A DNA stretch of 64,000 nucleotides from CAYRNY01 sp964425755 (GCA_964425755.1 CAYRNY010000005.1:124001-188000), one strand, 5' to 3'. Shown: positions 1 through 11,071, counted from the stretch's first letter. Notes: generated from the sequence alone by a model not told the origin. Made by a program: numbers and translations.

Positions 1-285
1 GATGCAAGCTGGGCCCGGGTCCGGCTGTGGAGCGGGCAGGAAGGGTGGGTGAACACGCAGTATATCGCGCCCACCGTGTCCCTGATGTCGTTGCCGGTGG
101 GGTGGACCGACCCGCAGCCGCAGCCGCAGCCCGCCCCCGGCTATCGCGTGCACGTCGTGCAGCCGGGCGAGAACCTGTTCCGCATCGCGCTGAACTACGG
201 CGCGAACATGTACGAGATCGCGCAAATCAACGGGATCACCAACCTGCGCCTGATCTACGCGGGCCAGCAGTTACTGATCCCCTAG
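1..285 (+). CDS. SH3b-LysM cell-wall-binding protein, 3' end only
   Basis: The reading frame is open from the first base, so this is the 3' end of a gene that begins outside the window. The first codons read SWARVRLWSGQEGWVN, the end of a bacterial SH3 (SH3b) domain. A Pro-Gln linker (PQPQPQP) follows, then one C-terminal LysM domain (HVVQPGENLFRIALNYGAN to the final IP). LysM binds GlcNAc-containing glycans and SH3b domains usually bind cell-wall material, so a secreted or surface protein is likely. The same SH3b-linker-LysM ending occurs in the gene at 11072-11893, so the two are paralogs. A GTG at 49 could be mistaken for the start but lies inside the SH3b domain. A terminator hairpin follows at 311. 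Confidence 0.8.
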   Translation, partial: DASWARVRLWSGQEGWVNTQYIAPTVSLMSLPVGWTDPQPQPQPAPGYRVHVVQPGENLFRIALNYGANMYEIAQINGITNLRLIYAGQQLLIP

Positions 286-310
286 TAGGCAGCTTGCCAG
301 ATGCTGGATA

Positions 311-336
311 GCCCTCGCGCCCTCGCACGCGAGGGC
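311..336 (+). terminator. Hairpin terminator after the SH3-LysM gene
   Basis: A perfect 9-bp inverted repeat (gccctcgcg / cgcgagggc) with an 8-base loop starts 26 bases after the stop codon and is followed by a T-rich stretch (tgttgttattg). It separates the upstream gene from the TauE-family gene at 436. Confidence 0.6.
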
Positions 337-435
337 TGTTGTTATTGCTCTGGCGTGCCCCGTGTGAATCTGCTACACTGCCCGCAGCGCGTGATCTTGC
401 GTGCAGCACACCACTGATAACGGAACGCTAGACTT

Positions 436-1161
436 ATGGATATCGCGCCAATTGTCGCGCTGGCGGCGTTGTATGTTGGCTTGATCAAGGGGGGACTCGG
501 CCCGGTGCCGGGCGCGCTGCTGGTGCCGCTGCTCAGCACGCAGATGGCGGTGACGGACGCAGTAGCCCTGACGCTGCCGCTGCTGCTGGTCGGGGACTGG
601 ATGGCGCTACCGGTGTACTGGCGCAAGTGGGACTCCGGCGCGCTGCGGCTGATGCTCCCGGCGGCGGCGGCAGGCGTGGTGCTGGGCGTGGTGCTGCTCT
701 CGGTGCTGCCGGACGACGTGCTGCGGCGCGTGCTGGGCGCGATCACGCTGGCGGTGGTGGTCTACAAGCTGGGCAGCGACGCGATCGCCGCGCTGCATTA
801 CAGCCCGCGCGCCTGGCATGGCTGGCTTGCAGGCTGGGGATCGGGGTTTATGTCCGCGCTGGCGAACGCCGGCGCGCCCCCGATCACGGCCTATTTGCTG
901 CTGCGGCGGTTCCAGCCGGTGCCGTTCATCGCCACGACGGTGGTCTTTTTCCTGGTGGTGAATCTGCTCAAGCTGCCGATGTTTCTCGCGACAGGGGTGC
1001 TGCATGCCGGCGAGATCGTAAGCTTGCTGTGGGCACTGCCGCTGATCCCGTTGGGCGTGTGGCTCGGCAAGACGTTCTTGGAACGCATCGACGCGCGCAA
1101 GTTCGAATGGGTCATGCTGGCGCTGCTGGCATGGGCCGGGGTCTCGCTGCTGGTGGGCTGA
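436..1161 (+). CDS. TauE/SafE family sulfite/anion exporter-like permease
   Basis: A 241-residue, almost wholly hydrophobic protein with about seven membrane segments and the glycine-rich N-terminal motif GLIKGGLGPVPG. The TauE/SafE (DUF81) family moves sulfite, sulfoacetate or other small organosulfur anions across the inner membrane; the substrate here cannot be read from sequence. It is a single-gene unit between two hairpins (311-336 and 1187-1206). A second, longer member of the family lies at 7154-8035 on the other strand. The two are too different to be a recent duplication. Confidence 0.8.
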   Translation: MDIAPIVALAALYVGLIKGGLGPVPGALLVPLLSTQMAVTDAVALTLPLLLVGDWMALPVYWRKWDSGALRLMLPAAAAGVVLGVVLLSVLPDDVLRRVLGAITLAVVVYKLGSDAIAALHYSPRAWHGWLAGWGSGFMSALANAGAPPITAYLLLRRFQPVPFIATTVVFFLVVNLLKLPMFLATGVLHAGEIVSLLWALPLIPLGVWLGKTFLERIDARKFEWVMLALLAWAGVSLLVG

Positions 1162-1186
1162 GCGCGGCGCTTAGCACACAAGAGCA

Positions 1187-1206
1187 GGGGGCACATGCGT
1201 GCCCCC
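1187..1206. terminator. Shared terminator between convergent genes
   Basis: A perfect 8-bp stem (gggggcac / gtgccccc) with the 4-base loop atgc sits between the stop of the TauE gene (1161) and the stop of the M23 gene (1238, minus). It can work for both strands. Confidence 0.55.
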
Positions 1207-1237
1207 GCGTTGATATCCCTGTGTGGCGTGCCGCTGC

Positions 1238-3070
1238 TTAGCGGTCCGCCGGGCGGTGCTTTTGCAGGTATTCCTTCGGATCGACGTAGTTCGCCAGCAA
1301 TGCCTGCCGGTTTTTGCCCGGCCAGTGGTACGGCTGCGTCTCGAGGATCGAGGTGTCGCTCAGGTCGAAGTGCAGGTGGAAGGCTTGCGCGCCGTCGGCG
1401 TTGCCGACCTTTGCGATCTGCTGCCCGCGCACCACGCGCTGCCCGACCTGGACCTGGATATCTTCAATGTGCCCGTAACGCGAATACATCACCTCGCCGG
1501 TCGTGATCAGCGGGTCGTGGCGGATCACGATCACGTTGCCCCAACCCGGCAGCCGGTCAGCATACGTGACCAGCCCGGACGCGCAGGTGTAAACGGGCGA
1601 GTGCGCATCGGCGTCCCAGTACGGTTCGTTGAGATTGAGGTCCGCGCCGGTGTGGTAGGACTGGCTGGACCCCAGCGTATAGAGCCGGTTGAAGCCGGTC
1701 GCGTCGAACCAGTTGCCGGGCCAGATCTTGTCTGAGCGCCGTTCGCGCGCCGTGCCAACCGGGGAGTCGTAGCCATCGGCGAGGTATTTCGACGTCGGGG
1801 TGATGCCGACGATCTGCCGCCAGCGGATCGCGTCAAAGGCGATCTCCAGGTTGGTTTCGTTGGTCAGGTCGTTCAGGAAGACCACGCCGGCAGTCGGGTC
1901 GTTGGCGTCGAACTGGAACACGCCCAGCGGCACCCATACATTGAAATAACGCGCCTGGTCGACGCTGATCGTCAGTTCCGTGCTGCGGCCCAGCACGCCG
2001 TGCAGCTTGTGGCGCGCGTTGTGCGTGGTGGCGTGGCGCGCCGGGACGAACGCCGAGACCTCGTACCAGCCGCTGGCGACAAGCTGCGGGTCCCAGCGCG
2101 CCCAGACCGTGCTGCTGTTGGTGACGGTGTCCTTGTATTTGACGGTCCAGCCCCAGGTGCCGGGGAAGGTCTTGAACACGTCTTCAGGGTCGGCGGAACC
2201 GTGCACCCCGTCGCGGTACTGGGGCTTGTCGGGCGTGACCACAACTTCGATCCCGTAGCGGCCCTGGCCGGCGGGTTCGTCGTCCCCGCCATTGTCGTCG
2301 CTCGGGATGACCGGCGCGTTGATCGCGGGGAACTCGATCGGGCCGATCACGCCGAAGCGCCACCAGCTAATCCCGTCTGCGCCATGCGCGCTGACCGCGT
2401 ACTGGCGCCCGGCGATGATCTCGTCACGCGGGGCGCTGCCCGGCAGCACGGGGAACAGTGGCCGCCCGTAGTCTTTCCAGGTCGCAAAGCCTTCGTCGAG
2501 TACCTCGCGCATCGGGCGCTGGAAGGTGTTCCAGTACAGTTGCAGATGCACACTGTTGATAAACGGCAGCCATTCCTCAGGGAAGATCGCGCGGCGGTGC
2601 TGCGGGCGCGGGTCGATCGCCATGCCGATGTGAAACCGCCCGCCGATCCCGCGCCGGACGCGCGTCATCAGGGGGCGGATCGGGTCGCGGCCAACGGTCC
2701 AAAACCCGGCGTATGGTTCGACGTCCAGGATCATCGAGCGCACGCCGGGCACGTTGCACACCTCGATGAGGCGGTCGGCTTCGGCCTCGACGTTTTGGCC
2801 CTTCACCACGGCCCAGGCGTGGAACTCCAGCCCGTTCTGTTCCAATATGCGCACCCATTTCGCCACGCTGGCCGCGTTGTCGATCGCCAGGTCGCGGTCG
2901 CGGTCGAACTCACCCTGCCAGTTGTCGCCGTCGCTGGTCTTGACCCACACCTGTTTGACGTGTGGTGCCCAGTTTTTCAGCGTGTTGGCGATATCCTGGA
3001 CGGTTTCCTCAGCTACGGAGTCGCCTTTCCAGTGCCAGACTGCGACTTTACCATCATACGGCGTCGCCAT
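1238..3070 (-). CDS. M23-family metallopeptidase with TIM-barrel-like N-terminus and golvesin-like middle domain
   Basis: A 610-residue protein in three parts. Residues ~1-250 look like a (beta/alpha)8 glycosidase-type fold (VAVWHWKGDS, MILDVEPYAGFW, VHLQLYWN, GISWWRFGVIGP), as seen in GH-like proteins that scan for carbohydrate. Residues ~275-425 look like a golvesin/Xly-type carbohydrate-binding beta-sandwich (GTWGWTVKYKDT, GWYEVSAFVPA, FDAIRW). Residues ~455-605 carry the LytM/M23 zinc peptidase motifs: H-x3-D in SYHTGADLNLN and H-x-H in FHLHFDL, which would bind zinc and cut peptidoglycan cross-links. No signal peptide is visible at the ATG, so export would need another route. M23 and the metal motifs are secure; the first two domains are fold-level inference. 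Confidence 0.8.
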   Translation of the reverse strand: MATPYDGKVAVWHWKGDSVAEETVQDIANTLKNWAPHVKQVWVKTSDGDNWQGEFDRDRDLAIDNAASVAKWVRILEQNGLEFHAWAVVKGQNVEAEADRLIEVCNVPGVRSMILDVEPYAGFWTVGRDPIRPLMTRVRRGIGGRFHIGMAIDPRPQHRRAIFPEEWLPFINSVHLQLYWNTFQRPMREVLDEGFATWKDYGRPLFPVLPGSAPRDEIIAGRQYAVSAHGADGISWWRFGVIGPIEFPAINAPVIPSDDNGGDDEPAGQGRYGIEVVVTPDKPQYRDGVHGSADPEDVFKTFPGTWGWTVKYKDTVTNSSTVWARWDPQLVASGWYEVSAFVPARHATTHNARHKLHGVLGRSTELTISVDQARYFNVWVPLGVFQFDANDPTAGVVFLNDLTNETNLEIAFDAIRWRQIVGITPTSKYLADGYDSPVGTARERRSDKIWPGNWFDATGFNRLYTLGSSQSYHTGADLNLNEPYWDADAHSPVYTCASGLVTYADRLPGWGNVIVIRHDPLITTGEVMYSRYGHIEDIQVQVGQRVVRGQQIAKVGNADGAQAFHLHFDLSDTSILETQPYHWPGKNRQALLANYVDPKEYLQKHRPADR

Positions 3071-3184
3071 GTGTTCGCTCCTTCAAACCCAATCTTAACT
3101 AGCGGCATTGAGCGCATGGTAGTATGAAACGCGAAAAATGACAACCACCGGGGAGATGACGGGGGTTATATTGCGGCAGGGTGT

Positions 3185-3844
3185 CTATGTGTTGGGGGCG
3201 ACCATCGCTTGCACCGCCGCGCCGATCGCGTAGAAGTCCGGCAGTTTATCGGCCCACAGGGTCGGGATGTGCAGGCGCAGACGCGGCAGCAGCGGCGTGG
3301 TGTAGTCCGCGTCGGCGTCGGGGTAGTGCGTGGTGTAAAGCCAGTGCTCGTTCAGGCGGTGGAACCGGCATTCTTTGCGCTGTGGATCGATGATCCAGTA
3401 TTCGCGCACCCCGGCCTTTTCGTATTCCTCGAATTTCGCGCCGTAGTCACGTGCTGTGCTTTCCGGCGAGACCACTTCGATGCACACGTCGGCAGGGCCG
3501 ATCATCGCGGTATCGGTGAGGTTATCGAGATTTTCGTTCAGGATGATCTGCAGGTCCGGCTCGCGGATCGTGCCAGTTGCGTCCAGCCGCATCACGAAGG
3601 GTTCGCCCAGCACGCGCCCGATCGGTTTCAGGGCGAAGTACGCGCTGAACAACTGCTTCAGGTACGTGACCAGTTCCTCGTGTTTGAGCGTAATCGGCGT
3701 CATCCGGATCACTACCCCCTGAACCCACTCGTGATGGTCTCCGGCATACGTAACCAGGTACTCGTCCGCCGATACGCCGGTTGCGACGACATATTTTTCT
3801 GGGATCACAGTAAGCCGGGTTGCTGCGGGTTCCGCCATGTGCAT
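3185..3844 (-). CDS. Uma2 family (PD-(D/E)XK) putative endonuclease
   Basis: 219 residues with the Uma2/DUF820 layout: an N-terminal VSADEYLV..GDHHEWVQGVV segment, a variable middle, then REPDLQIIL, ADVCIEVVSPES and KFEEYEKAGVREYWIID. These match the PD-(D/E)XK nuclease core (E/D...D...E-V-x-S plus downstream Lys). Family members are common in Cyanobacteria and Chloroflexota and are often transposon-associated or orphan; their role is mostly unknown. A second, only distantly similar copy is at 33871-34434. It stands alone between the M23 gene and uvrA, with no antitoxin or transposase next to it. Confidence 0.85.
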   Translation of the reverse strand: MHMAEPAATRLTVIPEKYVVATGVSADEYLVTYAGDHHEWVQGVVIRMTPITLKHEELVTYLKQLFSAYFALKPIGRVLGEPFVMRLDATGTIREPDLQIILNENLDNLTDTAMIGPADVCIEVVSPESTARDYGAKFEEYEKAGVREYWIIDPQRKECRFHRLNEHWLYTTHYPDADADYTTPLLPRLRLHIPTLWADKLPDFYAIGAAVQAMVAPNT

Positions 3845-3905
3845 ACTCTCTTATCGACCTGCGCTGCTTCCATTGTAACAGGTTTGACGTGGGGTTGGGA
3901 TCAAT

Positions 3906-3936
3906 CACGCGAACGAGCAGTGTGTCCGTTCGCGTG
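3906..3936 (-). terminator. Hairpin terminator of uvrA
   Basis: A perfect 10-bp stem (cacgcgaacg / cgttcgcgtg) with an 11-base loop lies 30 bases past the uvrA stop codon on the minus strand. No clear U-tract follows. Confidence 0.55.
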
Positions 3937-3966
3937 GCGTGTGGCTGCTGGCGAGCGCGGCGCGGA

Positions 3967-6879
<2,913 letters not shown>

Positions 6880-6977
6880 CAGGTGTTACGTCCTCTTGAT
6901 CCTGTAGTAACGGGCAGGCACGGTACGCACCGGGGTAAGGTGCGCGGGGATGGCCGCGATGCGAACGAATGTGTCAG

Positions 6978-6989
6978 GAACGTGTGTTC
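6978..6989. promoter_or_regulatory. LexA-like SOS operator upstream of uvrA
   Basis: The exact palindrome GAAC-GTGT-GTTC matches the core of the Gram-positive LexA box (CGAAC-N4-GTTCG). It lies 99 bases upstream of the uvrA start and overlaps the predicted -10 element on the minus strand (6986-6994), where a bound repressor would block transcription. uvrA is a classical SOS gene. No lexA gene is in the window, so the recognition sequence of the local LexA is assumed. Confidence 0.55.
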
Positions 6990-6994
6990 TACCA
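6986..6994 (-). promoter_or_regulatory. Candidate extended -10 promoter of uvrA
   Basis: Reads TGGTAGAAC on the minus strand (TGn then TAGAAC), about 107 bases upstream of the uvrA ATG. It overlaps the GAAC-N4-GTTC palindrome. No -35 is obvious. Confidence 0.35.
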
Positions 6995-7153
6995 CGCCTA
7001 CTAAAGTGTACTGCGCGCGCGCGACGCTGTCAATAAGCTGTAGAAACGTGTTGATAAGTCGTTGCAGCGCGGCATCTTACACCGGACACATTCAATGAGT
7101 CTAGCAAACTCCGGGGCGCTCGACAATGGTCAGACTCGCGCATCCGCACGGCG

Positions 7154-8035
7154 TCACAGCGCCAGCAGCATCGTGCGGACGCTCAGCAGCACGATCAGCG
7201 TGCCGACAATCACCATCAGCTTACGGGCAGACAGCTTGCGACAGATCACGGCGGCCAGCGGCGCGGCCAGCATCCCGCCGATGATCAGGCCCGCGATCAC
7301 GCGCCCGTAGCTGGCGACGTGGATCGCGAGCAGGAACGTCAGGCTTTCGGCGAGTGTGACGAAGAACTCGGCGGTGTTCACCGTTCCGATCGTGGTACGC
7401 GGGTTGTTGCCGCGCGCGACCAGGGTCGTGGTGACGATCGGCCCCCAGCCGCCACCACCGATTGCGTCGAAGAAGCCGCCGATGATGCCGAGCGGGAACA
7501 GATGGTGGATGACTTCGCGTGCCTTGGGCGATTCGCGCAGCGCCTTGATCAGAATCCGCAGGCCCATCAGCATCAGGTAGAGCGAAATGAACGGCTTGAT
7601 GCGTTCGCCGGGCACGCTGCTGAGGATGTATGCGCCGAGCACGCCGCCGATGATGCCGGGCACCAGCAGCCGCGTGAACAGTCGCCGGTCGACATTGCCC
7701 AGCCGCCAGTGTGATACGCCGGATGCCAGCGTGGTGAAGACTTCCGCTATGTGGACACTGGCGCTTGCCGCTGCCGGGCTGACGCCTGTGCTCAGCAGAA
7801 ATGTCGTTGAGCTGACCCCGTAAGCCATGCCGAGCGCACCGTCGATGATCTGGGCCATGAAGCCGACCAGGATAAAGGTGAGCAGGTTATCGTGCAGGTG
7901 TTCCTGCGTGGTTAAGACGACAAATGCGGCGGCGGCGACCACCATCGCGGCGAGCAGGGCGATTGTGAACCATCCCAAGCGCCGGATAAGCTGTTGGATG
8001 CGTGCGATGGCTTGCTGCGCATAAGACGTGATCAT
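7154..8035 (-). CDS. TauE/SafE family sulfite/anion exporter-like permease
   Basis: 293 residues from the ATG at 8035, with about eight membrane segments and the family motifs GALGMAYGVSSTTFLL and FFDAIGGGGWGPIVTTTL (Asp/Gly-rich re-entrant loops). TauE/SafE proteins export sulfite or related anions; the substrate is unknown here. The frame stays open to 8107, but the ATG at 8035 (MITSYAQQ) has an AAAGGGG-type ribosome site and puts the first membrane segment in the usual place, so I chose it. It is downstream of the divergent fhaA promoter region and is a single-gene unit. Confidence 0.85.
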   Translation of the reverse strand: MITSYAQQAIARIQQLIRRLGWFTIALLAAMVVAAAAFVVLTTQEHLHDNLLTFILVGFMAQIIDGALGMAYGVSSTTFLLSTGVSPAAASASVHIAEVFTTLASGVSHWRLGNVDRRLFTRLLVPGIIGGVLGAYILSSVPGERIKPFISLYLMLMGLRILIKALRESPKAREVIHHLFPLGIIGGFFDAIGGGGWGPIVTTTLVARGNNPRTTIGTVNTAEFFVTLAESLTFLLAIHVASYGRVIAGLIIGGMLAAPLAAVICRKLSARKLMVIVGTLIVLLSVRTMLLAL

Positions 8036-8272
8036 ACATCGCCCCTTTGCCTGTAAGTGTCGCGCATGACAGAATACATCCAGGAACCCTGTACAATGCA
8101 GGTCCACATATTAACGATGACATCATACCGTTTGTTTAGAACGATGACAACCGGCTTGGTTTGGGCGAATTGCCCGAACCCCGGCCCGATGCGCGTCGAG
8201 TGGCTTGGCAAATGTCGCGCCCACGCGTGCCCACCGTTTTCCCGATACCCTATCGCGGTGCGCGGGGACGCC

Positions 8273-8281
8273 TGTTATAAT
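8273..8281 (+). promoter_or_regulatory. Extended -10 promoter of fhaA, probably giving a leaderless mRNA
   Basis: TGTTATAAT contains a perfect TATAAT (8276-8281) with a TGn extension. The usual 6-7 base distance to the start site puts +1 at about 8288-8289, exactly on the ATG of fhaA (8289). There is no Shine-Dalgarno sequence and no good -35. Confidence 0.6.
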
Positions 8282-8288
8282 CGCGGGT

Positions 8289-9119
8289 ATGGACAAGAAC
8301 CGATTCTCCCAGTTTGAAGAACGCGTGCAGGCGCTGGTCGAGGGCGGGTTTGCGCGGTTGTTTGCCGGGCGGCTCAAGCCGCGTGAGGTCGCGCTGCGGC
8401 TGGCCCGCGCGATGGAAGACAACGCCGATCTCGATGCGGCGGGGCTGCTGGTCGCGCCAAACCGCTATATCGTGCGGCTGCATCCGGAGGATCATGCCGC
8501 GCTGCTTGCCGTGCAGCCGGACCTGCCGGTGTCGCTGGCGGGGCATCTGATCACGCTGGCGGCGGAAAGCGAGTTACGTCTAGACGTGCTGCCGGAGGTC
8601 GTGCTGGTGCCGGACGCGGCGATCGCGCTGCACGGGATCGCGGTGCGGGCGGAGCACGTCGACACGGGCCGCCAGACGACGCAAATGCTGGCTATTCCGG
8701 AAGGCGGCCCTGCCCGTGACGCGGAACAGCAGCAGCCCCGGCGTGAAACGGAGCCGGACCTGCCGAACGCGTTCCTGGTGCTGCCAGGCGACCGCTACGT
8801 CCCGCTGCGCCGCACGGTGATCAACATCGGGCGGCGGCGCGACAACACGATCGTGATCGACGATCGCCGCGTGAGCCGCCAGCACTGCCAGTTGCGTTTT
8901 CGCCTGGGCCAGTTCGTGCTCTACGATCTCGGCAGCCGGGGCGGGACGTTCGTCAACGACGAGCGCGTGACGGAGGTTGCGCTGCGGTCGGGGGATGCGA
9001 TCTCGCTGGCGGGGGTGCCGGTAGTGTACGTCGTGGAAGAGTCGACCGAACCACGCGGCGAGCGTGGCGGCGACACACAGGTGTATTTAGCAGACTCCGA
9101 AAGGGACGACGACGTGTGA
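8289..9119 (+). CDS. fhaA: FhaA-like DUF3662 plus FHA domain protein
   Basis: 276 residues. The N-terminal ~125 residues match the DUF3662/FhaA_N domain (FEERVQALVEGGFARLFAG, LKPREVALRLARAMEDN, ApNrYiVrLHPeD). A C-terminal FHA domain at ~165-250 shows the phosphothreonine-reading motifs INIGRRRDN, VSRQHCQL and DLGSRGGTFVND. In Actinobacteria FhaA docks to phosphorylated envelope proteins and sits in the fhaA-fhaB-rodA-pbpA-pknB cluster. Here fhaB follows with a 4-base GTGA overlap, while a SEDS/PBP pair is 8 kb downstream. The ATG at 8289 is preferred to an upstream in-frame start at 8205 because DUF3662 begins there and a perfect TATAAT lies 8 bases before it. Confidence 0.85.
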   Translation: MDKNRFSQFEERVQALVEGGFARLFAGRLKPREVALRLARAMEDNADLDAAGLLVAPNRYIVRLHPEDHAALLAVQPDLPVSLAGHLITLAAESELRLDVLPEVVLVPDAAIALHGIAVRAEHVDTGRQTTQMLAIPEGGPARDAEQQQPRRETEPDLPNAFLVLPGDRYVPLRRTVINIGRRRDNTIVIDDRRVSRQHCQLRFRLGQFVLYDLGSRGGTFVNDERVTEVALRSGDAISLAGVPVVYVVEESTEPRGERGGDTQVYLADSERDDDV

Positions 9120-9610
9120 GTGTCGAATGGGCGCTGTTGGCATTGCGCTTGCTGGCGGCGGCGGCGCTGCTGGCTTTCCTGGGCGGTGTGTTTCTGGTGC
9201 TGTGGCGCGACTACCGCGCGACGGTCGGCGCCGGCGCGGCGCACGAACGCGGGCGGCTGGTGGTGATCGGGGTGAACGATGACGCGCGCGCGGTGCCGGA
9301 CGAGGCGGACGGTGTGTTACGCGAGGGTGTACCGGTACCGGATGTAGCGGAACTGGCGGGGATGAGTTTCCCGCTTCTGCCGCTGACCACGCTCGGACGC
9401 GCACCGACCAACACGATCGTGCTGAATGACACGTTTTGCAGCCAGGAGCACGCGCTTGTCGCGCAGCGTGGCGGGCAGTGGTGGCTCGAGGATCGCAACA
9501 GCAGCAACGGCACGCGGCTTAACGGCGAGCCGGTTTACGAGCCGGTGGTTGTCTCATCCGGAGATGTGATCAGCATTGGCCGGATCGAGCTGAAGGTCGA
9601 GCTGGCGTAA
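9116..9610 (+). CDS. fhaB: FhaB-like membrane-anchored FHA protein
   Basis: 164 residues: one N-terminal membrane helix (LALRLLAAAALLAFLGGVFLV), a linker, then an FHA domain at ~75-160 with LTTLGRAPTNTIVLND, CSQEHALV and DRNSSNGTRLNGEP. FHA domains bind pThr peptides, so it should read a Ser/Thr kinase signal at the membrane, as FhaB/FipA does for cell-wall and division proteins. The GTG start overlaps the fhaA stop (GTGA), which indicates translational coupling. No kinase (PknB) or phosphatase (PstP) gene is in this window. Confidence 0.85.
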   Translation: MSVEWALLALRLLAAAALLAFLGGVFLVLWRDYRATVGAGAAHERGRLVVIGVNDDARAVPDEADGVLREGVPVPDVAELAGMSFPLLPLTTLGRAPTNTIVLNDTFCSQEHALVAQRGGQWWLEDRNSSNGTRLNGEPVYEPVVVSSGDVISIGRIELKVELA

Positions 9611-9705
9611 CGCTGCGTGGTGCGGCCACAGCGTGCCCGGCCTGGATGCACGCGTTGATGACCGGACAGGAATAACCGATCACTGTTTTTGAGGAAGGAG
9701 CGCTG

Positions 9706-10167
9706 GTGACGAAATCAAAGCAAACGACGCTGCGCCCGTTTACGGTCGATGATCTGGTGCCGGTAGCGGAGATCGAACATATGACGTTCGGCAGCGGGGG
9801 CTACCAACTGCTCGCGGTGCGCCAGTTGTACGACCTGTTTCCGTCGTTCGTGTGGGTCGCGGAGAACGAGGAAGGTAAGGTTGTGGGGCATGCGTTTGGC
9901 GCGATCGAAGAGAGCGGCACGACAGGCTGGATATTGAACTTCGCCGTGCTCGCGCTTTACCGGCGCACCGGGACCGGCACGCGCCTGCTGCAGCAACTGA
10001 TCGCGCAGTTTGAAAAAGCCGGTGTCACGCGCATCAAGACGACGGCGGAAGTGGATAATGCCGACGCGATCCGGCTGTACGAAAAGCTGGGTTTTGAGAA
10101 GGGCGAGGTGGTCGAAGATTATTACGGTGACGGCACCGACCGCGTGATTTACGAGCGCGGCATGTAA
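9706..10167 (+). CDS. GNAT family N-acetyltransferase, RimI-like
   Basis: 153 residues with a single GNAT fold: the acetyl-CoA pyrophosphate loop is LALYRRTGTGTRLLQQLI (motif A, R-x2-G-x-G/A), followed by the DNADAIRLYEKLGFEKGE segment typical of RimI-type enzymes. The acceptor is unknown. The GTG start at 9706 is supported by AAGGAGCGCTG just upstream. It ends 18 bases before the next gene (SDR, 10186), so the two are probably co-transcribed. Confidence 0.85.
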   Translation: MTKSKQTTLRPFTVDDLVPVAEIEHMTFGSGGYQLLAVRQLYDLFPSFVWVAENEEGKVVGHAFGAIEESGTTGWILNFAVLALYRRTGTGTRLLQQLIAQFEKAGVTRIKTTAEVDNADAIRLYEKLGFEKGEVVEDYYGDGTDRVIYERGM

Positions 10168-10185
10168 GGAAGGAGCAACACCACG

Positions 10186-10977
10186 ATGGATTTAGGACTC
10201 ACGGGCGCACGGGCTTTCGTAGCTGCCAGCAGCAAGGGATTAGGGGCGGCCACCGCGCGCCGGTTCAGCCAGGAGGGGGCGCGCGTGGCGATCAATGGGC
10301 GCGACGCGCAAGAGCTTGAGCAGACCGCCGCAGCGATCCGCGAGGCGACCGGTGGCGATGTGTACGCACTGCCCGGCGACGTGACGGACGGGCAGATCTG
10401 CAAAGACCTGATCGCGTCCGCAGCGGCGCGCATGGGCGGCCTGGACATCCTGGTGACGAACGCGGGCGGTCCCCCGCCGGGATCGTTTGCGACGGCTGAA
10501 CCGGAAGATTATCACCGCGCCTTTGATCTCTCCGTGATGAGCGCCGTGCACTTGATCCGCGCGGCGGTGAATCACCTGCGTAACAGCGATCGCGCCGCGA
10601 TCCTGACCATCACGTCGGTCAGCGTCAAGCAGCCGCTGGAAAACCTGATCCTGTCAAACAGCGTGCGGATGGGCGTTATCGGCCTGACCAAGACGCTCGC
10701 CAACGAACTCGGCCCGGAGGGGATCCGCGTGAACAGCATCTTGCCCGGCTGGACGCGCACCGAGCGCGTGACGGAATTGATGAGCGAGCGCGCCCTGGCG
10801 CAGAGCGTCAGCATGGACGAGGCGATCGCGCAGCGCGCCGCCGGGACGCCGCTACGCCGCATGGGCGAGCCGGAGGAGTTCGCTAACGTGGCCGTGTTCC
10901 TGTGCTCGCCGGTGGCGGGGTACGTGCACGGCGCGATGGTCCCGGTGGACGGGGGCGCGATCCGCGCGTCGCTGTGA
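10186..10977 (+). CDS. SDR family oxidoreductase with a divergent catalytic tetrad
   Basis: 263 residues with a full Rossmann SDR fold: the nucleotide motif AASSKGLG (14-20), D at GDVTD (64-68), NAGG (92-95) and the C-terminal PVDGGAIR. It resembles 3-oxoacyl-ACP reductase-type enzymes. The normal S-x12-Y-x3-K triad reads S144...S157...R161: the proton-donating Tyr and Lys are replaced (LILSNSVRMGV). A recognisable SDR subgroup shares this SNSVR block, so this looks like a conserved change and not a sequencing error. The chemistry is therefore uncertain. A strong AAGGAAGGAG site precedes the ATG. Confidence 0.85.
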   Translation: MDLGLTGARAFVAASSKGLGAATARRFSQEGARVAINGRDAQELEQTAAAIREATGGDVYALPGDVTDGQICKDLIASAAARMGGLDILVTNAGGPPPGSFATAEPEDYHRAFDLSVMSAVHLIRAAVNHLRNSDRAAILTITSVSVKQPLENLILSNSVRMGVIGLTKTLANELGPEGIRVNSILPGWTRTERVTELMSERALAQSVSMDEAIAQRAAGTPLRRMGEPEEFANVAVFLCSPVAGYVHGAMVPVDGGAIRASL

Positions 10978-11012
10978 TGGGCACGTGCGCTATCTGAATC
11001 GCATACGACACA

Positions 11013-11041
11013 AACTCCGAGCGGCAGTCGCACTCGGAGTT
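11013..11041. terminator. Bidirectional terminator between convergent genes
   Basis: A perfect 9-bp stem (aactccgag / ctcggagtt) with an 11-base loop, flanked by acac..gtgtt, lies between the SDR stop (10977) and the SH3-LysM stop (11072, minus). Confidence 0.65.
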
Positions 11042-11071
11042 GTGTTGTATCGGGCGTTATGTCGACCGGGG

